Below, piece by piece: positions 25,814 to 34,037 of a stretch of 64,000 nucleotides of DNA. Position numbers and translations under genes: made by a program. The first letter of the stretch is position 1. The number at the start of each line of letters is the position of its first letter. The notes below the pieces were generated by a model, which was given only the letters and a program-made list of their open reading frames with translations, was not told where the DNA came from and did no database searches. Source of the stretch: Actinomycetota bacterium (GTDB lineage: Bacteria; Actinomycetota; Thermoleophilia; Miltoncostaeales; Miltoncostaeaceae); assembly GCA_963169235.1 (NCBI GenBank), contig CAUJCX010000035.1, forward strand, positions 248,001-312,000. The letters run 5' to 3'.

Positions 25814-25984
25814 ATGAACACCATCACCACATCCTCCAACCCGGCCAGCGAGATGGTTCAGGTGCTGATGCTGCGCAAGCAGATGGACGCGGCCAAGACC
25901 AACGCGGAGCAGTTGCTCAAGGCGATGCCGCCGCCCCCGCCCGCACCGGCGCCGCACGACGGCCAGATCGACACGTACGCCTGA
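25814..25984 (+). CDS. YjfB-like putative motility protein (very small)
   Basis: 56 residues. The middle, QVLMLRKQMDAAKTNAEQLL, resembles the YjfB_motility family (hydrophobic residues, K-x-MD-x-A, then QLL), followed by a Pro-rich tail and an acidic/Tyr end. In Bacillus subtilis yjfB belongs to the SigD (sigma-28) motility regulon. Here the gene directly follows a sigma-28-type promoter, which independently supports the call. GGGGGAG just before the ATG can serve as ribosome binding site. No enzymatic role is known for the family. Family membership is judged by eye. Confidence 0.6.
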   Translation: MNTITTSSNPASEMVQVLMLRKQMDAAKTNAEQLLKAMPPPPPAPAPHDGQIDTYA

Positions 25985-26014
25985 CGCCCCGGGCGCCTCG
26001 CGCGCCCGCGGCGA

Positions 26015-26563
26015 CTACCGCAGCACCAGGTAGAGCACCACCGCCACGGCGACCAGTGCGATCACGGCGACCGTGACGAGGTACGCCGCCTGGCGGGACG
26101 CCGGGTCGGCCGACAGGGCGCGGATGGCGGACTCGGGGCTGCGCTGCCCCGGCACGGGGCGGCCCGCGCCCGGTGGCGCCGTCGCCACCGGTTCGTGCGT
26201 GATGCGCCCGGGAGCCGCCCGCAGCGGCGGCGGACCCGGCGGGGGAGGCGGCGCCCCGGCCATCGCGCCCGCATCGCGCAGCTCCACCACGGTCTGGCCG
26301 ATGCGCACCTGATCGCCGGGCATCAGCGGGCTGCCGGCCGGGAGCCGCACGCCGTTGAGGTACGTGCCGTTGCTCGAACCGAGGTCCTCGATGCGCAGGC
26401 CGCCCGGGGTCACGATGACGCGGGCGTGCCGGCGGGAGCAGCGCGCGTCGTCCACCCGCAGCCCGTTGGCGGTGTCGCGGCCGATGACGACGTCGTCGGC
26501 GCCCAGCCGCACCCTCACGCCGGCCGAGGGGCCCTCCACCACCACCAGATACCGCTCGTCCAC
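26015..26563 (-). CDS. FHA-domain protein with C-terminal membrane anchor
   Basis: 182 residues from GTG 26563, with GGAGG 4 bases upstream. An N-terminal FHA domain (about 1-90) shows VIGRDTANGLRVDD, CSRRHARV and LGSSNGTYLNG, the phosphothreonine-binding loops. A Pro/Gly/Ala-rich linker (95-140) is followed by a single hydrophobic helix at the very C-terminus, so the protein is tail-anchored with the FHA domain in the cytoplasm. It probably recruits Ser/Thr-kinase targets to the membrane. Convergent with the YjfB-like gene (30-base gap). Confidence 0.85.
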   Translation of the reverse strand: MDERYLVVVEGPSAGVRVRLGADDVVIGRDTANGLRVDDARCSRRHARVIVTPGGLRIEDLGSSNGTYLNGVRLPAGSPLMPGDQVRIGQTVVELRDAGAMAGAPPPPPGPPPLRAAPGRITHEPVATAPPGAGRPVPGQRSPESAIRALSADPASRQAAYLVTVAVIALVAVAVVLYLVLR

Positions 26564-26651
26564 CCGTCCTCCGGTCTGCCGCCCGCGACGCGCGCCCGTG
26601 CCCACGCTACCCGCTTTGCAGGCCGGCGGGGAGGCGTGCCACACTGCAGCG

Positions 26652-27056
26652 ATGCCGACCGAGCTCACCCGCGTGCGCGTCGACAAGTGGCTGTGGGCGG
26701 CCCGCTTCTTCAAGACCCGCTCCCTCGCCACCGAGGCGATCCAGGGCGGTCGCGTCGACGTCAACGGCACCGTCGCCAAGCCGTCGAAGGAGGTGCGCAT
26801 CGGCGACGAGGTCGAGCTCACCATCGGCCCGTACACGCACGTGGTGGCGGTGCGCGCCCTCAGCGACAAGCGCGGCCCCGCGTCGGTGGCGCAGACGCTG
26901 TACGAGGAGACCGAGGCCAGCCGCATCGAGCGCGAGCGGGTGGCGACGCAGCGCCGCGTCGCCCCGCCGCTGGGCGCCGACATGGGCGCGCGCCCCACCA
27001 AGCGCGACCGGCGCCGCATCGAGCGGGTGCGGGGCCGCCCGGGGCCGCCCGGCTGA
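26652..27056 (+). CDS. hslR: S4-domain RNA-binding protein, Hsp15 (HslR) family
   Basis: 134 residues. An S4 RNA-binding domain opens the protein (RVDKWLWAARFFKTRSLA at about 8-25, GGRVDVNGTVAKPSKEV after it), followed by a basic C-terminal tail (RRIERVRGRPG), matching Hsp15. In E. coli Hsp15 binds stalled 50S subunits carrying nascent chains after heat shock. The frame is open upstream, but the ATG at 26652 lies 6 bases after CACACT, a weak -10, so a leaderless start is plausible. Confidence 0.88.
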   Translation: MPTELTRVRVDKWLWAARFFKTRSLATEAIQGGRVDVNGTVAKPSKEVRIGDEVELTIGPYTHVVAVRALSDKRGPASVAQTLYEETEASRIERERVATQRRVAPPLGADMGARPTKRDRRRIERVRGRPGPPG

Positions 27057-27117
27057 CCTGTCCGGCGGGGACACTCGGTCCCGTCCCGCGGGGACGGGCG
27101 CGCGTACCATCCGTCAG

Positions 27118-27738
27118 ATGAAGAGCCGCCTGCCCATCCTGATCGCCATCGTGGCGGCCGCGGTCGTCGCCGTCGCCGCCGTCGGGGTCGTGTTCGCCAC
27201 CCGCGGGGAAGACCCCCCGCAGCTGCACGCCGTGCCGTACCAGACGCCGCTGGAGAGCCCCGCCACGCGGGGTCGCGACAGCCTCGGGCAGCCCGTCAGC
27301 GTGCCCCGCGACGGACGCCCCGCCGTGGTCACGTTCCTGTTCTCCCACTGCCCCACGGTGTGCCCGCTGGTGGGCAGCGAGATCGCCGCGGCGCTCGACC
27401 TACTGCCGGCGGCGACGCAGAAGGACGTCGACGTGGTGGCCATCAGCGTCGACCCGCGCGGCGACACGCGCCCCGCGGTGACGGCGTTCCTTGAGAAGCA
27501 CCGGCTCACCGGCCGCATGCGCTACCTGGTGGGCACGCGGGCCGAGCTCGAGCCGCTGTGGCGGGCGTGGAGCATCGAGGCCCAGCCGGACGACGCGGAC
27601 GCGACGCAGTCGATGCACACGGCGCGGGTGGTGCTGATCGACCGCAAGGGCCGTCAGCTGGGCAGCTACCCGGGCGGCGTGCCCATCAAGGCGCAGGACC
27701 TGGCCGATGACATCGCCGCGCTGGTGGCCGCGAAGTAG
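27118..27738 (+). CDS. SCO1/SenC-family copper chaperone, membrane-anchored thioredoxin fold
   Basis: 206 residues. One N-terminal membrane helix (about 5-27) anchors a thioredoxin-like domain outside the cell. The metal site is complete: C78 and C82 in CPTVC, and the His of QSMHTARV near residue 168. SCO proteins deliver copper to, or reduce, the CuA site of cytochrome c oxidase. The ATG is 7 bases after TACCAT (27105-27110). A cupredoxin gene lies 5 kb away (32111), but no oxidase subunit is in the window. Confidence 0.9.
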   Translation: MKSRLPILIAIVAAAVVAVAAVGVVFATRGEDPPQLHAVPYQTPLESPATRGRDSLGQPVSVPRDGRPAVVTFLFSHCPTVCPLVGSEIAAALDLLPAATQKDVDVVAISVDPRGDTRPAVTAFLEKHRLTGRMRYLVGTRAELEPLWRAWSIEAQPDDADATQSMHTARVVLIDRKGRQLGSYPGGVPIKAQDLADDIAALVAAK

Positions 27739-27754
27739 GCCTGCGCATGGGGTG

Positions 27755-28639
27755 TCAGGCGCCCCGCCGGGCCGTGGCCAGCGCCTCCAGGCGGGCGGGG
27801 ATCTCGGGCGCGCCGATGCGGGCGCACCACGCGGCGGCGTCGTCGCCCGGCCCCGTCCAGCGCCACGACGCCACCGTGCCCACGTCGAGGTCGTCCACCA
27901 GCGTCGCGATCAGGGTGAACAGGCGGGCCTCGTCGTGCCGCTCGGCGAACGTGGCGGCCAGGCGGGCGGCGCCCCGCACGGCGACGTCGCCCCAGGCCGC
28001 GGGATCGGTGGGGATGGACGCGACGCCGCCGAAGTGGTTCACCACGGCCGCGGCCGATTTCGCACCGAACCCGGGCAGGCCGGGAAAGCCGTCGGCCGAG
28101 TCGCCCATCAGCCCCAGCCAATCGGGGATGAGGCGGGGTGGGACGCCGTACGCGGCCATCACGTCGGGTTCGGTACGCACGCGGCCCTCGCCGCGGCGGT
28201 CGAACTGCACCACGCGGTCGCCCTCGACGCACTGGGCCAGGTCCTTGTCGGGCGTGCAGACGACGACGCGCGTCACCGCGGCGTCGGCGGCGGCCCGCCG
28301 GGCGGCGCTCGCCAGGGCGTCGTCGGCCTCGTGCTCCACCATGGGCCAGACGGTGAACCCCAGGGCGGCGAGCGCGTCCTCGAGCGGCCCGAACTGCTGC
28401 CACAGCTCCGGGTCGATGCCGGCGCCCGTCTTGTAGCCCGGCCACAGGTCGTTGCGGAACGACTCGATCACGTGGTCGGTGGCGACGCCGACGTGCGTGG
28501 CGCCGTCCTCGAGCATGCGCACCAGGGAGCGGCAGACCCCTCGCACCGCCCCGACGGGCCGCCCGTCCTCGACATGGGGCGGGGCACCGTAGTGGTGGCG
28601 GAACAGCTCGAACGTGCCGTCGACGAGGTGAACGTCCAC
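27755..28639 (-). CDS. 5'-3' exonuclease / flap-endonuclease-like protein
   Basis: 294 residues from a GTG start, 6 bases after TAGGGT on the same strand. The N-terminal HLVDGTFELFR, EHEADDALA and CTPDKDLAQCV segments hold the acidic metal ligands of the PIN/FEN nuclease fold, and LPGFGAKSAAAVVNHFG is the helix–three-turn–helix DNA-binding motif. It resembles the stand-alone 5' nuclease domain of DNA polymerase I, which removes RNA primers and flaps. Confidence 0.86.
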   Translation of the reverse strand: MDVHLVDGTFELFRHHYGAPPHVEDGRPVGAVRGVCRSLVRMLEDGATHVGVATDHVIESFRNDLWPGYKTGAGIDPELWQQFGPLEDALAALGFTVWPMVEHEADDALASAARRAAADAAVTRVVVCTPDKDLAQCVEGDRVVQFDRRGEGRVRTEPDVMAAYGVPPRLIPDWLGLMGDSADGFPGLPGFGAKSAAAVVNHFGGVASIPTDPAAWGDVAVRGAARLAATFAERHDEARLFTLIATLVDDLDVGTVASWRWTGPGDDAAAWCARIGAPEIPARLEALATARRGA

Positions 28640-28659
28640 GGCGGCACCCTACCGGCCGC

Positions 28660-29409
28660 TCACCCTCCCAGCACGCGTGCCGCCAGGTCGTCGCGCCCGT
28701 GGGCCCGCCACCAGGCGGCCGCCTCGAGGCGTACGACCGGCTCCCAGCCGGCGACACGTGCCCACGTGTCGTCGTCGCCGTAGCCCACGCGCACGGCGGC
28801 GCGGGCGGGCCGGCCCAGCCGGTTGACGGCCACCAGGCCCGCCAGGTCCTCCGCCGGGTCGCCGAAGCGGGAGAACTCCCAGTCGACCAGGCCGGGCACG
28901 TCGCCGTCCCACACGATGTTGCCCACGGTCAGGTCGCCGTGCACGCGCACGAACCGCGGGCAGGCGGCGGGCAGGGCCAGGGGGATGTCGAGCCCTGCGG
29001 CGACGGCCGCGTCGCGCACGGCGGCGACGCGCAGGGCGGCGAACTCCGTCGCATCGGCGGGCACCAGCCGGTCGCCCTGCGGCACCTCCCCGGTCTGGGC
29101 CGTCGGTCCGTGATGGTGGACGCGGTACAGCAGTGCGCCGAGCAGCCCCCAACCCTCTCGGCTCACCCGGGACGCCGCACGCGGCGCGCCTGGAAGGCGG
29201 ACGGTCTCGAGCCGGCCGACGCCGGCCGCCAGGACCCGGGGCACCCCCGGCAGGCCCGCGAGGTCGCGCAGCGCCGCCGCCTCCCGGGCCAGCGGCACGG
29301 ACGGTCCGGTCTTCTCCACCCGGTCCCCCCCGAGGCGGATGACGAACCGCGCGTCGTCGGGGAGCGCGGGGTGCCCGGCGTCCCGGTCGCCCCGCGTCGG
29401 TCCGGCCAG
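28660..29409 (-). CDS. Phosphotransferase of the APH / choline-kinase fold, start uncertain
   Basis: About 249 residues. The N-lobe begins RFVIRLGGDRVEK, with LAREAAALRDLAG after it; the catalytic loop VRVHGDLTVGNIVWDG (H-G-D-x2-x-x-N) and DWEFSRFGDPAEDLA (metal-binding DWE) are intact. These kinases phosphorylate small molecules such as aminoglycosides, choline, homoserine or methylthioribose; the substrate here is unknown. No ATG, GTG or TTG in frame lies between the upstream stop and the N-lobe; CTG 29409 is used as a provisional start. A GTG at VEKTG would remove part of the N-lobe, and starts further upstream overlap the DUF1501 gene. Confidence 0.72.
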   Translation of the reverse strand: MAGPTRGDRDAGHPALPDDARFVIRLGGDRVEKTGPSVPLAREAAALRDLAGLPGVPRVLAAGVGRLETVRLPGAPRAASRVSREGWGLLGALLYRVHHHGPTAQTGEVPQGDRLVPADATEFAALRVAAVRDAAVAAGLDIPLALPAACPRFVRVHGDLTVGNIVWDGDVPGLVDWEFSRFGDPAEDLAGLVAVNRLGRPARAAVRVGYGDDDTWARVAGWEPVVRLEAAAWWRAHGRDDLAARVLGG

Positions 29410-29411
29410 CG

Positions 29412-30794
29412 CTACGCCACCAGCGGGATGCGCGTGGAGTTCATCCCGGCCAGGACGCGGCCCGCCTCCACGCCCATGAACTGCTCGAGAACGGACGCGT
29501 ACACGGTGCGGAACTCGGTCGTGACCTTCAGGTTGTTGTCGGGGTCCAGGGACGACAGCCCGGGGAACTCCGACAGGATGCCGCCGCGGGCGCGGTTGCC
29601 CACCAGCATCAGCAGCCCTCCGGCGCCGTGGTCGGTGCCCGTGTTGTTGGCCTTCGGGCGGCGGCCGAACTCGCTCCACACCATCACCATCACGCGCTGC
29701 GCCAGCCCCCGGGCCTCCAGATCGGCCTGGAACGCCCACAGCGAGTCCGAGAGGTCAGTGAGCAACTCGGCGTGCTCGGTGAGCTGGTTGTCGTGCGTGT
29801 CGTAGCCGCCGGTGCTGACCGCCGCGATGCGCGTGCCGAAGCCCGCGCCCAGGATGCGGGCCAGGTTGCGCAGATCTTTGCCGAGGTCGGTGTCGGGGTA
29901 CGCCACCGGCGTCGGCGGCAGCGGGTGGTCCTTGTCGACCTTCAGGGGCTCGAGCATGTCGACCATGCGGAACGCGTTGCGGTACGCGTCGCGGGCCGCC
30001 TTCAGGCCCCCGCGGGCGCGTCCCCGGGCGGCGTCGCGATACAGGCTGGTGAAGCCGTCGTCGCCCCACACGCCGGGGATCCAGAAGCTGAACGCGCCGG
30101 GGTCGTACACCGATCCGACGGGTGCCGTGCGCGAGCGCAGCACCGGGTCGAGGTCGCCCGAGATGCTCACGGCCTGCAGGGGATTGTCGGGCGTGCCCAT
30201 CAGGTCCATGGTGCGCCCCAGCCACCCCGTCAGGTCGAGCGTGTGGCCCACCGTACCGGTGCGCCAGTAGCCCACCGAGTTGAAGTGCGACTGGTCGGGG
30301 TCGGCGTAGTCGACGGCCGGAAGCACCGCCACCTTGCCCTGGTTGTAGAGGTCGGCCAGGCGGGCCAGCGACGGGTGCCAGCGGAAGTCGCCGTTGTCGC
30401 GCAGCGCCAGCGCCGTCTCGGGGGCGATGGCCAGCGAGCCGCGCAGCGTGCGGTACACCGGGTCCGCCACCGGCACCAGGGTGTTGAGGCCGTCGTTGCC
30501 GCCGTCGAGGTAGAGCGACACCAGGATGGGGGCGTCCGGCGCCTGCGCCTGCTGGGCGGCGGCCGCCTCCATCACGGCACGCGGCGTCAGGGCGGCGGCG
30601 GCCGAGCACATCAGCACCATGCCGGCGCCGCGCTCGAGCACGTCCTTGCGGGTGAGGCCGCCGTCGCGGGCGAACGCCTCGAGGCCGTTCATCGCGTCGG
30701 CCGGGATCGGCACGGCCTGGGCGGCGCGCCGCGTGAGCGAGCGGCGCGTCAGCAGGTGGTCCTGGCAGCCGCGCGGGCGGGGGGCATCGGTCAT
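29412..30794 (-). CDS. DUF1501-domain exported protein
   Basis: 460 residues. An N-terminal twin-arginine-like stretch (RRSLTRRAAQ) and a later hydrophobic region (GAGMVLMCSAAAAL) precede the DUF1501 domain, with LYLDGGNDGLNTLVP, QSHFNSVGYWRTG, TGGYDTHDNQ and WSEFGRRPKANN as the conserved, mostly acidic, motifs of this alkaline-phosphatase/sulfatase-like superfamily. DUF1501 proteins pair with DUF1800 proteins in many phyla; their role is undefined, export is typical. The start is a 1-base overlap with the DUF1800 stop, and AGGTG precedes it by 6 bases. Confidence 0.87.
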   Translation of the reverse strand: MTDAPRPRGCQDHLLTRRSLTRRAAQAVPIPADAMNGLEAFARDGGLTRKDVLERGAGMVLMCSAAAALTPRAVMEAAAAQQAQAPDAPILVSLYLDGGNDGLNTLVPVADPVYRTLRGSLAIAPETALALRDNGDFRWHPSLARLADLYNQGKVAVLPAVDYADPDQSHFNSVGYWRTGTVGHTLDLTGWLGRTMDLMGTPDNPLQAVSISGDLDPVLRSRTAPVGSVYDPGAFSFWIPGVWGDDGFTSLYRDAARGRARGGLKAARDAYRNAFRMVDMLEPLKVDKDHPLPPTPVAYPDTDLGKDLRNLARILGAGFGTRIAAVSTGGYDTHDNQLTEHAELLTDLSDSLWAFQADLEARGLAQRVMVMVWSEFGRRPKANNTGTDHGAGGLLMLVGNRARGGILSEFPGLSSLDPDNNLKVTTEFRTVYASVLEQFMGVEAGRVLAGMNSTRIPLVA

Positions 30795-32110
30795 CAACAC
30801 ACCTGTGAGTCGGGGCCTGCCAGGATGAGGTGGCGCATGACGCGCTGGCGCTCGGGGAAGAAGTGCTTGACCTCCCACGGGTCGGTGCGCCCGTCGACCG
30901 CGCGCACGGCGTAGCGGGCCAGGACGCGCTCGGTCGACGGCGTGATCACCGGGTTGCCGCACGCCTTCACCGCCGCCCGCACCGCCGCCGTGGGCGACTG
31001 GTTCGCCGTGATGCTGCCGTCCTCGAGCCAGTCCTGCACCACGGCGGACGCCGCCGAGAAGCGGGCCCGGACGGATGCCGCCGACAGCCACTCCTCGTCG
31101 GACGGCCAGCCCGACACGTTGGGCGGGTAGAACGGCGCCTGCCCCATCTGGTGCAGCATCCAGCCCCAACCGGGGCGCGTGACGCCGCGGTTGAGGCCGC
31201 GCAGCATGCCGGCGGCGAAGACCACCGGCGACTTCACGAAGTCGGGCGTGTCGAGGTCGGCGTACAGCGACGGGTGGTTGAGGATCATCCTCAGCACGGG
31301 CCGCACGTCGGTCTTGGCCGCCCGGTACGTCGCGGCCATCTCGCGCAGGAAGCGCGGGGGCAACGGCCGGGGCGTGAAGTACGCCCACAGCTTGCCGCAG
31401 ATGAACGGGGCGTGGTGGGGGTCGTCGATCGCGATGTCGACCACGTCGTGCGGCCGCCACTTGCCCTTCTTGCCGAGGATGGTCTTGACCCCGTCGTCGT
31501 GGACGGAGGGGTCGTACCCGAACGCGTCCGTGCGCCAGTCGCGCGTGAACCCGGTGAGCGCCCGGGCCGCCTCGCGGATGTCGCGCTCGGTGTAGCCGTT
31601 GTTCACGCCCAGCGTGAAGAGCTCCATCAGCTCGCGGGCGAAGTTCTCGTTGGGGGCGCCCTTCTCGCTGCCCGCCAGGTCGAGCCACACCTGCATCGCG
31701 TGGTCGCGCAGCATGGCGTGCGCCAGGTCGCGGAAGCGCCCCAGCGCGTGGCGGCGCAGCACCCAGTAGTGGGCCATCATCAGCTTGGTGTCGCCCACCT
31801 TGCGGTTGGACGTGGCCCAATGGTCGTGCCAGTTGAGGGTCATGCGCTCGGCCAGCGGCTGGCGCGTGCGGACGGCGCGGTCGAACCACCACAGCGTGTC
31901 GTGCGACCAGCGGTTGATGGGGTCGATGGGCTGCCCGTCGACGCGGGGTGGAGCACCGCCCACCTGGCGCCCCCGGGGGCGCAGGAGCTCCTCGACCACC
32001 GCGCGCCGGCCCTTGCGGGCCAGGTTCGCCGCCTCGTTGGGACGGGGGCCGAAACCGGCCCGCCACAACAGGCGCTCGATCTCACGCCGTTCCTTCGTCA
32101 CGCGCGCCAT
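30794..32110 (-). CDS. DUF1800-domain protein
   Basis: 438 residues. The N-terminal LLWRAGFGP, the LNWHDHWA segment and NENFARELMELFTLG followed by Y-T-E-R-D-I-R-E are the diagnostic motifs of DUF1800. The family has no defined activity. It is translationally coupled to the DUF1501 gene (TGATG) and follows the cupredoxin gene with no gap, forming a three-gene operon. The combination suggests the proteins act together at the cell surface. Confidence 0.88.
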   Translation of the reverse strand: MARVTKERREIERLLWRAGFGPRPNEAANLARKGRRAVVEELLRPRGRQVGGAPPRVDGQPIDPINRWSHDTLWWFDRAVRTRQPLAERMTLNWHDHWATSNRKVGDTKLMMAHYWVLRRHALGRFRDLAHAMLRDHAMQVWLDLAGSEKGAPNENFARELMELFTLGVNNGYTERDIREAARALTGFTRDWRTDAFGYDPSVHDDGVKTILGKKGKWRPHDVVDIAIDDPHHAPFICGKLWAYFTPRPLPPRFLREMAATYRAAKTDVRPVLRMILNHPSLYADLDTPDFVKSPVVFAAGMLRGLNRGVTRPGWGWMLHQMGQAPFYPPNVSGWPSDEEWLSAASVRARFSAASAVVQDWLEDGSITANQSPTAAVRAAVKACGNPVITPSTERVLARYAVRAVDGRTDPWEVKHFFPERQRVMRHLILAGPDSQVC

Positions 32111-32488
32111 CTACCGCCTCCGGGCCGGGACCTTCACGATGAACGTCGCCTTCATGCCGTGCCCGAGGTGCCCGGGCACTCGGCACCACAGGGTGTACCG
32201 GCCCCGCGTGAGGCGCAGGCGCATCTGCGCCCGCCCCCCGTTGGCCTTGATGACCGGCGTGACCGCGACGTCCTTGCCCTTGGCGTTGCGGATGGCCACG
32301 TCGTGCGGGTCCTCACCGATGTTGGAGACCTGCACCACCACCACGCCTTCGGGCACGACCTTGCGCGACAGGTTCAGCCGGTACTCACGGGCATACACCA
32401 GCATGTACGCCGGGGGGCGCCGCGTTGCGGCGCGTGGTGCCGCGCTGAGCGCAGGCGGCATGGGCGGGAGGGCGAAGACCGGGAGCAC
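32111..32488 (-). CDS. Cupredoxin-domain protein (type 1 copper)
   Basis: 125 residues from GTG 32488. A short hydrophobic N-terminus is followed by one cupredoxin domain. The type 1 copper ligands are all present: H62 (EDPHDV), C102, H107 and M112 (C-x4-H-x4-M in WCRVPGHLGHGM). It should carry one blue-copper centre for electron transfer. The N-terminus is a weak signal sequence, so export is probable but not certain. First gene of the cupredoxin–DUF1800–DUF1501 operon; AAGGTAGG precedes the start. Confidence 0.84.
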   Translation of the reverse strand: MLPVFALPPMPPALSAAPRAATRRPPAYMLVYAREYRLNLSRKVVPEGVVVVQVSNIGEDPHDVAIRNAKGKDVAVTPVIKANGGRAQMRLRLTRGRYTLWCRVPGHLGHGMKATFIVKVPARRR

Positions 32489-32632
32489 GACGGTACCTAC
32501 CTTCTCTTGTCGGCAGCGGGCACACGATCCCAGAGGGGCACGAGGATCACGCCGCAGCGCGCGTCGACCACTCCACGGGCGCGATGTGCGCGATGCGCGA
32601 GGCCCCTGTGAGGATGTCGTAAAGTCAGCCGC

Positions 32633-32818
32633 ATGGCGTCGTCACCGCCACCCCACCGCGCGGCAGACGTGCGCGAGCGCGTGCGCGCGGACCTCGCGTG
32701 GTACCTGCGGCACGATGCGGCCCTCAAGCGGTGGCCGGTGATCGACGAGCCGTGGGCGCGCGCCGTCGGGCACCGCGAGGCCGCCGACGGAGACCGTCCC
32801 CAGGTCACCCGCCGCTGA
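32633..32818 (+). CDS. Small hypothetical protein, probably leaderless
   Basis: 61 residues, not recognised, with RVRADLAWYLRHDAALKRWP as a helical core of aromatic and charged residues. The ATG lies 7 bases after TAAAGT (32620-32625), a good -10 box, which supports a real leaderless gene. Its 3' end overlaps the Sua5 gene on the other strand by 14 bases. Function unknown. Confidence 0.5.
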   Translation: MASSPPPHRAADVRERVRADLAWYLRHDAALKRWPVIDEPWARAVGHREAADGDRPQVTRR

Positions 32819-33788
32819 CGGCGTCCTGGCCGGCCGCCGCGGCCCGGCGCAGGCGGTCGCCGACCGCGGTTCCCAGCCCCGCATCGGGGGGCGGCACCGC
32901 CAGCACCACGTCGGCCCCCACGGCGTCGGCCTGGCGCAACAGGCGATAGACGTCGTGCGCGTAGCCGTCGTCTCCCGGGGCGGGCACCAGGATGCGGGTC
33001 CCCGGCATGCGCGGTGGGTCCTGGGCGATCACGCACACGGCCAGGCCCGCGGCCCGGCGCGCCTCGACGCGCTGCGGGAGCTGGGCCGCGGACACGAGCT
33101 CGACGCGGGCGAGGGGGGAGTAGTGCGCCTCGCGCATGCCGGGGGCCCGCGACGGCCCGTGTTCTCCGCGCACCACGTCGTGGCCGGCGGCCTCGGCGAT
33201 GCGCTCCAGCGGCACTCCCCCGGCCCGCAACACGATCGCCCGGTCGCCCCGCGCGTCGATGATGGTCGACTCGACGCCCACGTCGCTCGGGCCGCCGTCC
33301 AGCACCACGTCGACCGCGTCGCCCAGGTCGGCGACCACGTGGGCGGCCTCGGTGGGGCTGGTGCGGCCGTAGCGGTTGGCCGACGGCGCCGCCACGCCGC
33401 GCCCCACCAGGCGCAGCAACTCGGCCGCGAGCGGGTGGGACGGCACCCGCAGGCCCACGCCGTCGAGGCCCGCCACCACCGCGTCGCTCACCCGCGGCCC
33501 CCGCGTCACCACCAGGGTCAGCGGCCCGGGCCAGAACGCGTCGGCCAGGCGGCGCGCAAGCGGCGACACCTCGGCGCCGTAGCGATCGAGCACATCGGCG
33601 TCCGCCGCATGGACGATCAGCGGGTGGTCGGCGGGGCGGCCCTTGGCGGCGAACACCCGCCGGACGGCCGCGGCGGACTCGGCGTCGGCACCCAGTCCGT
33701 AGACGGTTTCGGTGGGAAACGCCACCAGTCCGCCGGCGGCGATGACCCGGGCCGCGAGCGCGGCATCGGGCGTGACGGTGGGCACCAT
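32805..33788 (-). CDS. Threonylcarbamoyl-AMP synthase, Sua5 type
   Basis: 327 residues. The YrdC domain fills about residues 8-195 (VAFPTETVYGLGADA, KGRPADHPL, VRVPSHPLA-like segment, SANRYGRTSPT), and a C-terminal Sua5 domain follows (about 230-320), the long form of TsaC. It makes threonylcarbamoyl-AMP from threonine, bicarbonate and ATP for the t6A37 modification of tRNAs. ATG 33788 is preferred over an ATG three codons upstream because TAGTGT lies exactly 7 bases before it. Other t6A genes (tsaB, tsaD, tsaE) are not in the window. Confidence 0.93.
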   Translation of the reverse strand: MVPTVTPDAALAARVIAAGGLVAFPTETVYGLGADAESAAAVRRVFAAKGRPADHPLIVHAADADVLDRYGAEVSPLARRLADAFWPGPLTLVVTRGPRVSDAVVAGLDGVGLRVPSHPLAAELLRLVGRGVAAPSANRYGRTSPTEAAHVVADLGDAVDVVLDGGPSDVGVESTIIDARGDRAIVLRAGGVPLERIAEAAGHDVVRGEHGPSRAPGMREAHYSPLARVELVSAAQLPQRVEARRAAGLAVCVIAQDPPRMPGTRILVPAPGDDGYAHDVYRLLRQADAVGADVVLAVPPPDAGLGTAVGDRLRRAAAAGQDAVSGG

Positions 33789-33830
33789 GCGGCGCACACT
33801 AGCGGGTACGACAAAGTCCGCGTGCGGCCC

Positions 33831-34037
33831 ATGGCCATGGGCTTCTGGACGACTTCACCCAACGCTAACCGTCCCGATACCGTCCATCGGCTCGAGGTCG
33901 TTCAGTATGTATGCATCAGACGTCACAAAGTGCTGGCTGAAGGGGACGCGGGGTGTTCCGTCCACTTCGTCGCCGACACCGACGTGGCGGCCCCTGCGAG
34001 GACGAGAGGCCTTGCTCAGGGGGACGTGGTGAGCTGA
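33831..34037 (+). CDS. Possible small ORF of atypical composition
   Basis: 68 codons in a 400-base stretch otherwise empty of genes. GC content and codon choice are lower and unlike the neighbours (TCA, AGA, GTA, TAT, AAA appear). A perfect 11-bp inverted repeat begins at its stop codon, where a terminator would be. An overlapping frame ending at 34032 is also open, so which frame, if any, is translated is unclear. It may be a remnant of transferred DNA. No family recognised. Confidence 0.25.
   Translation: MAMGFWTTSPNANRPDTVHRLEVVQYVCIRRHKVLAEGDAGCSVHFVADTDVAAPARTRGLAQGDVVS

Noticed and set aside
30830-32611. Long open plus-strand frame opposite DUF1800
   Set aside because: No motifs; opposite strand of a confidently identified gene.
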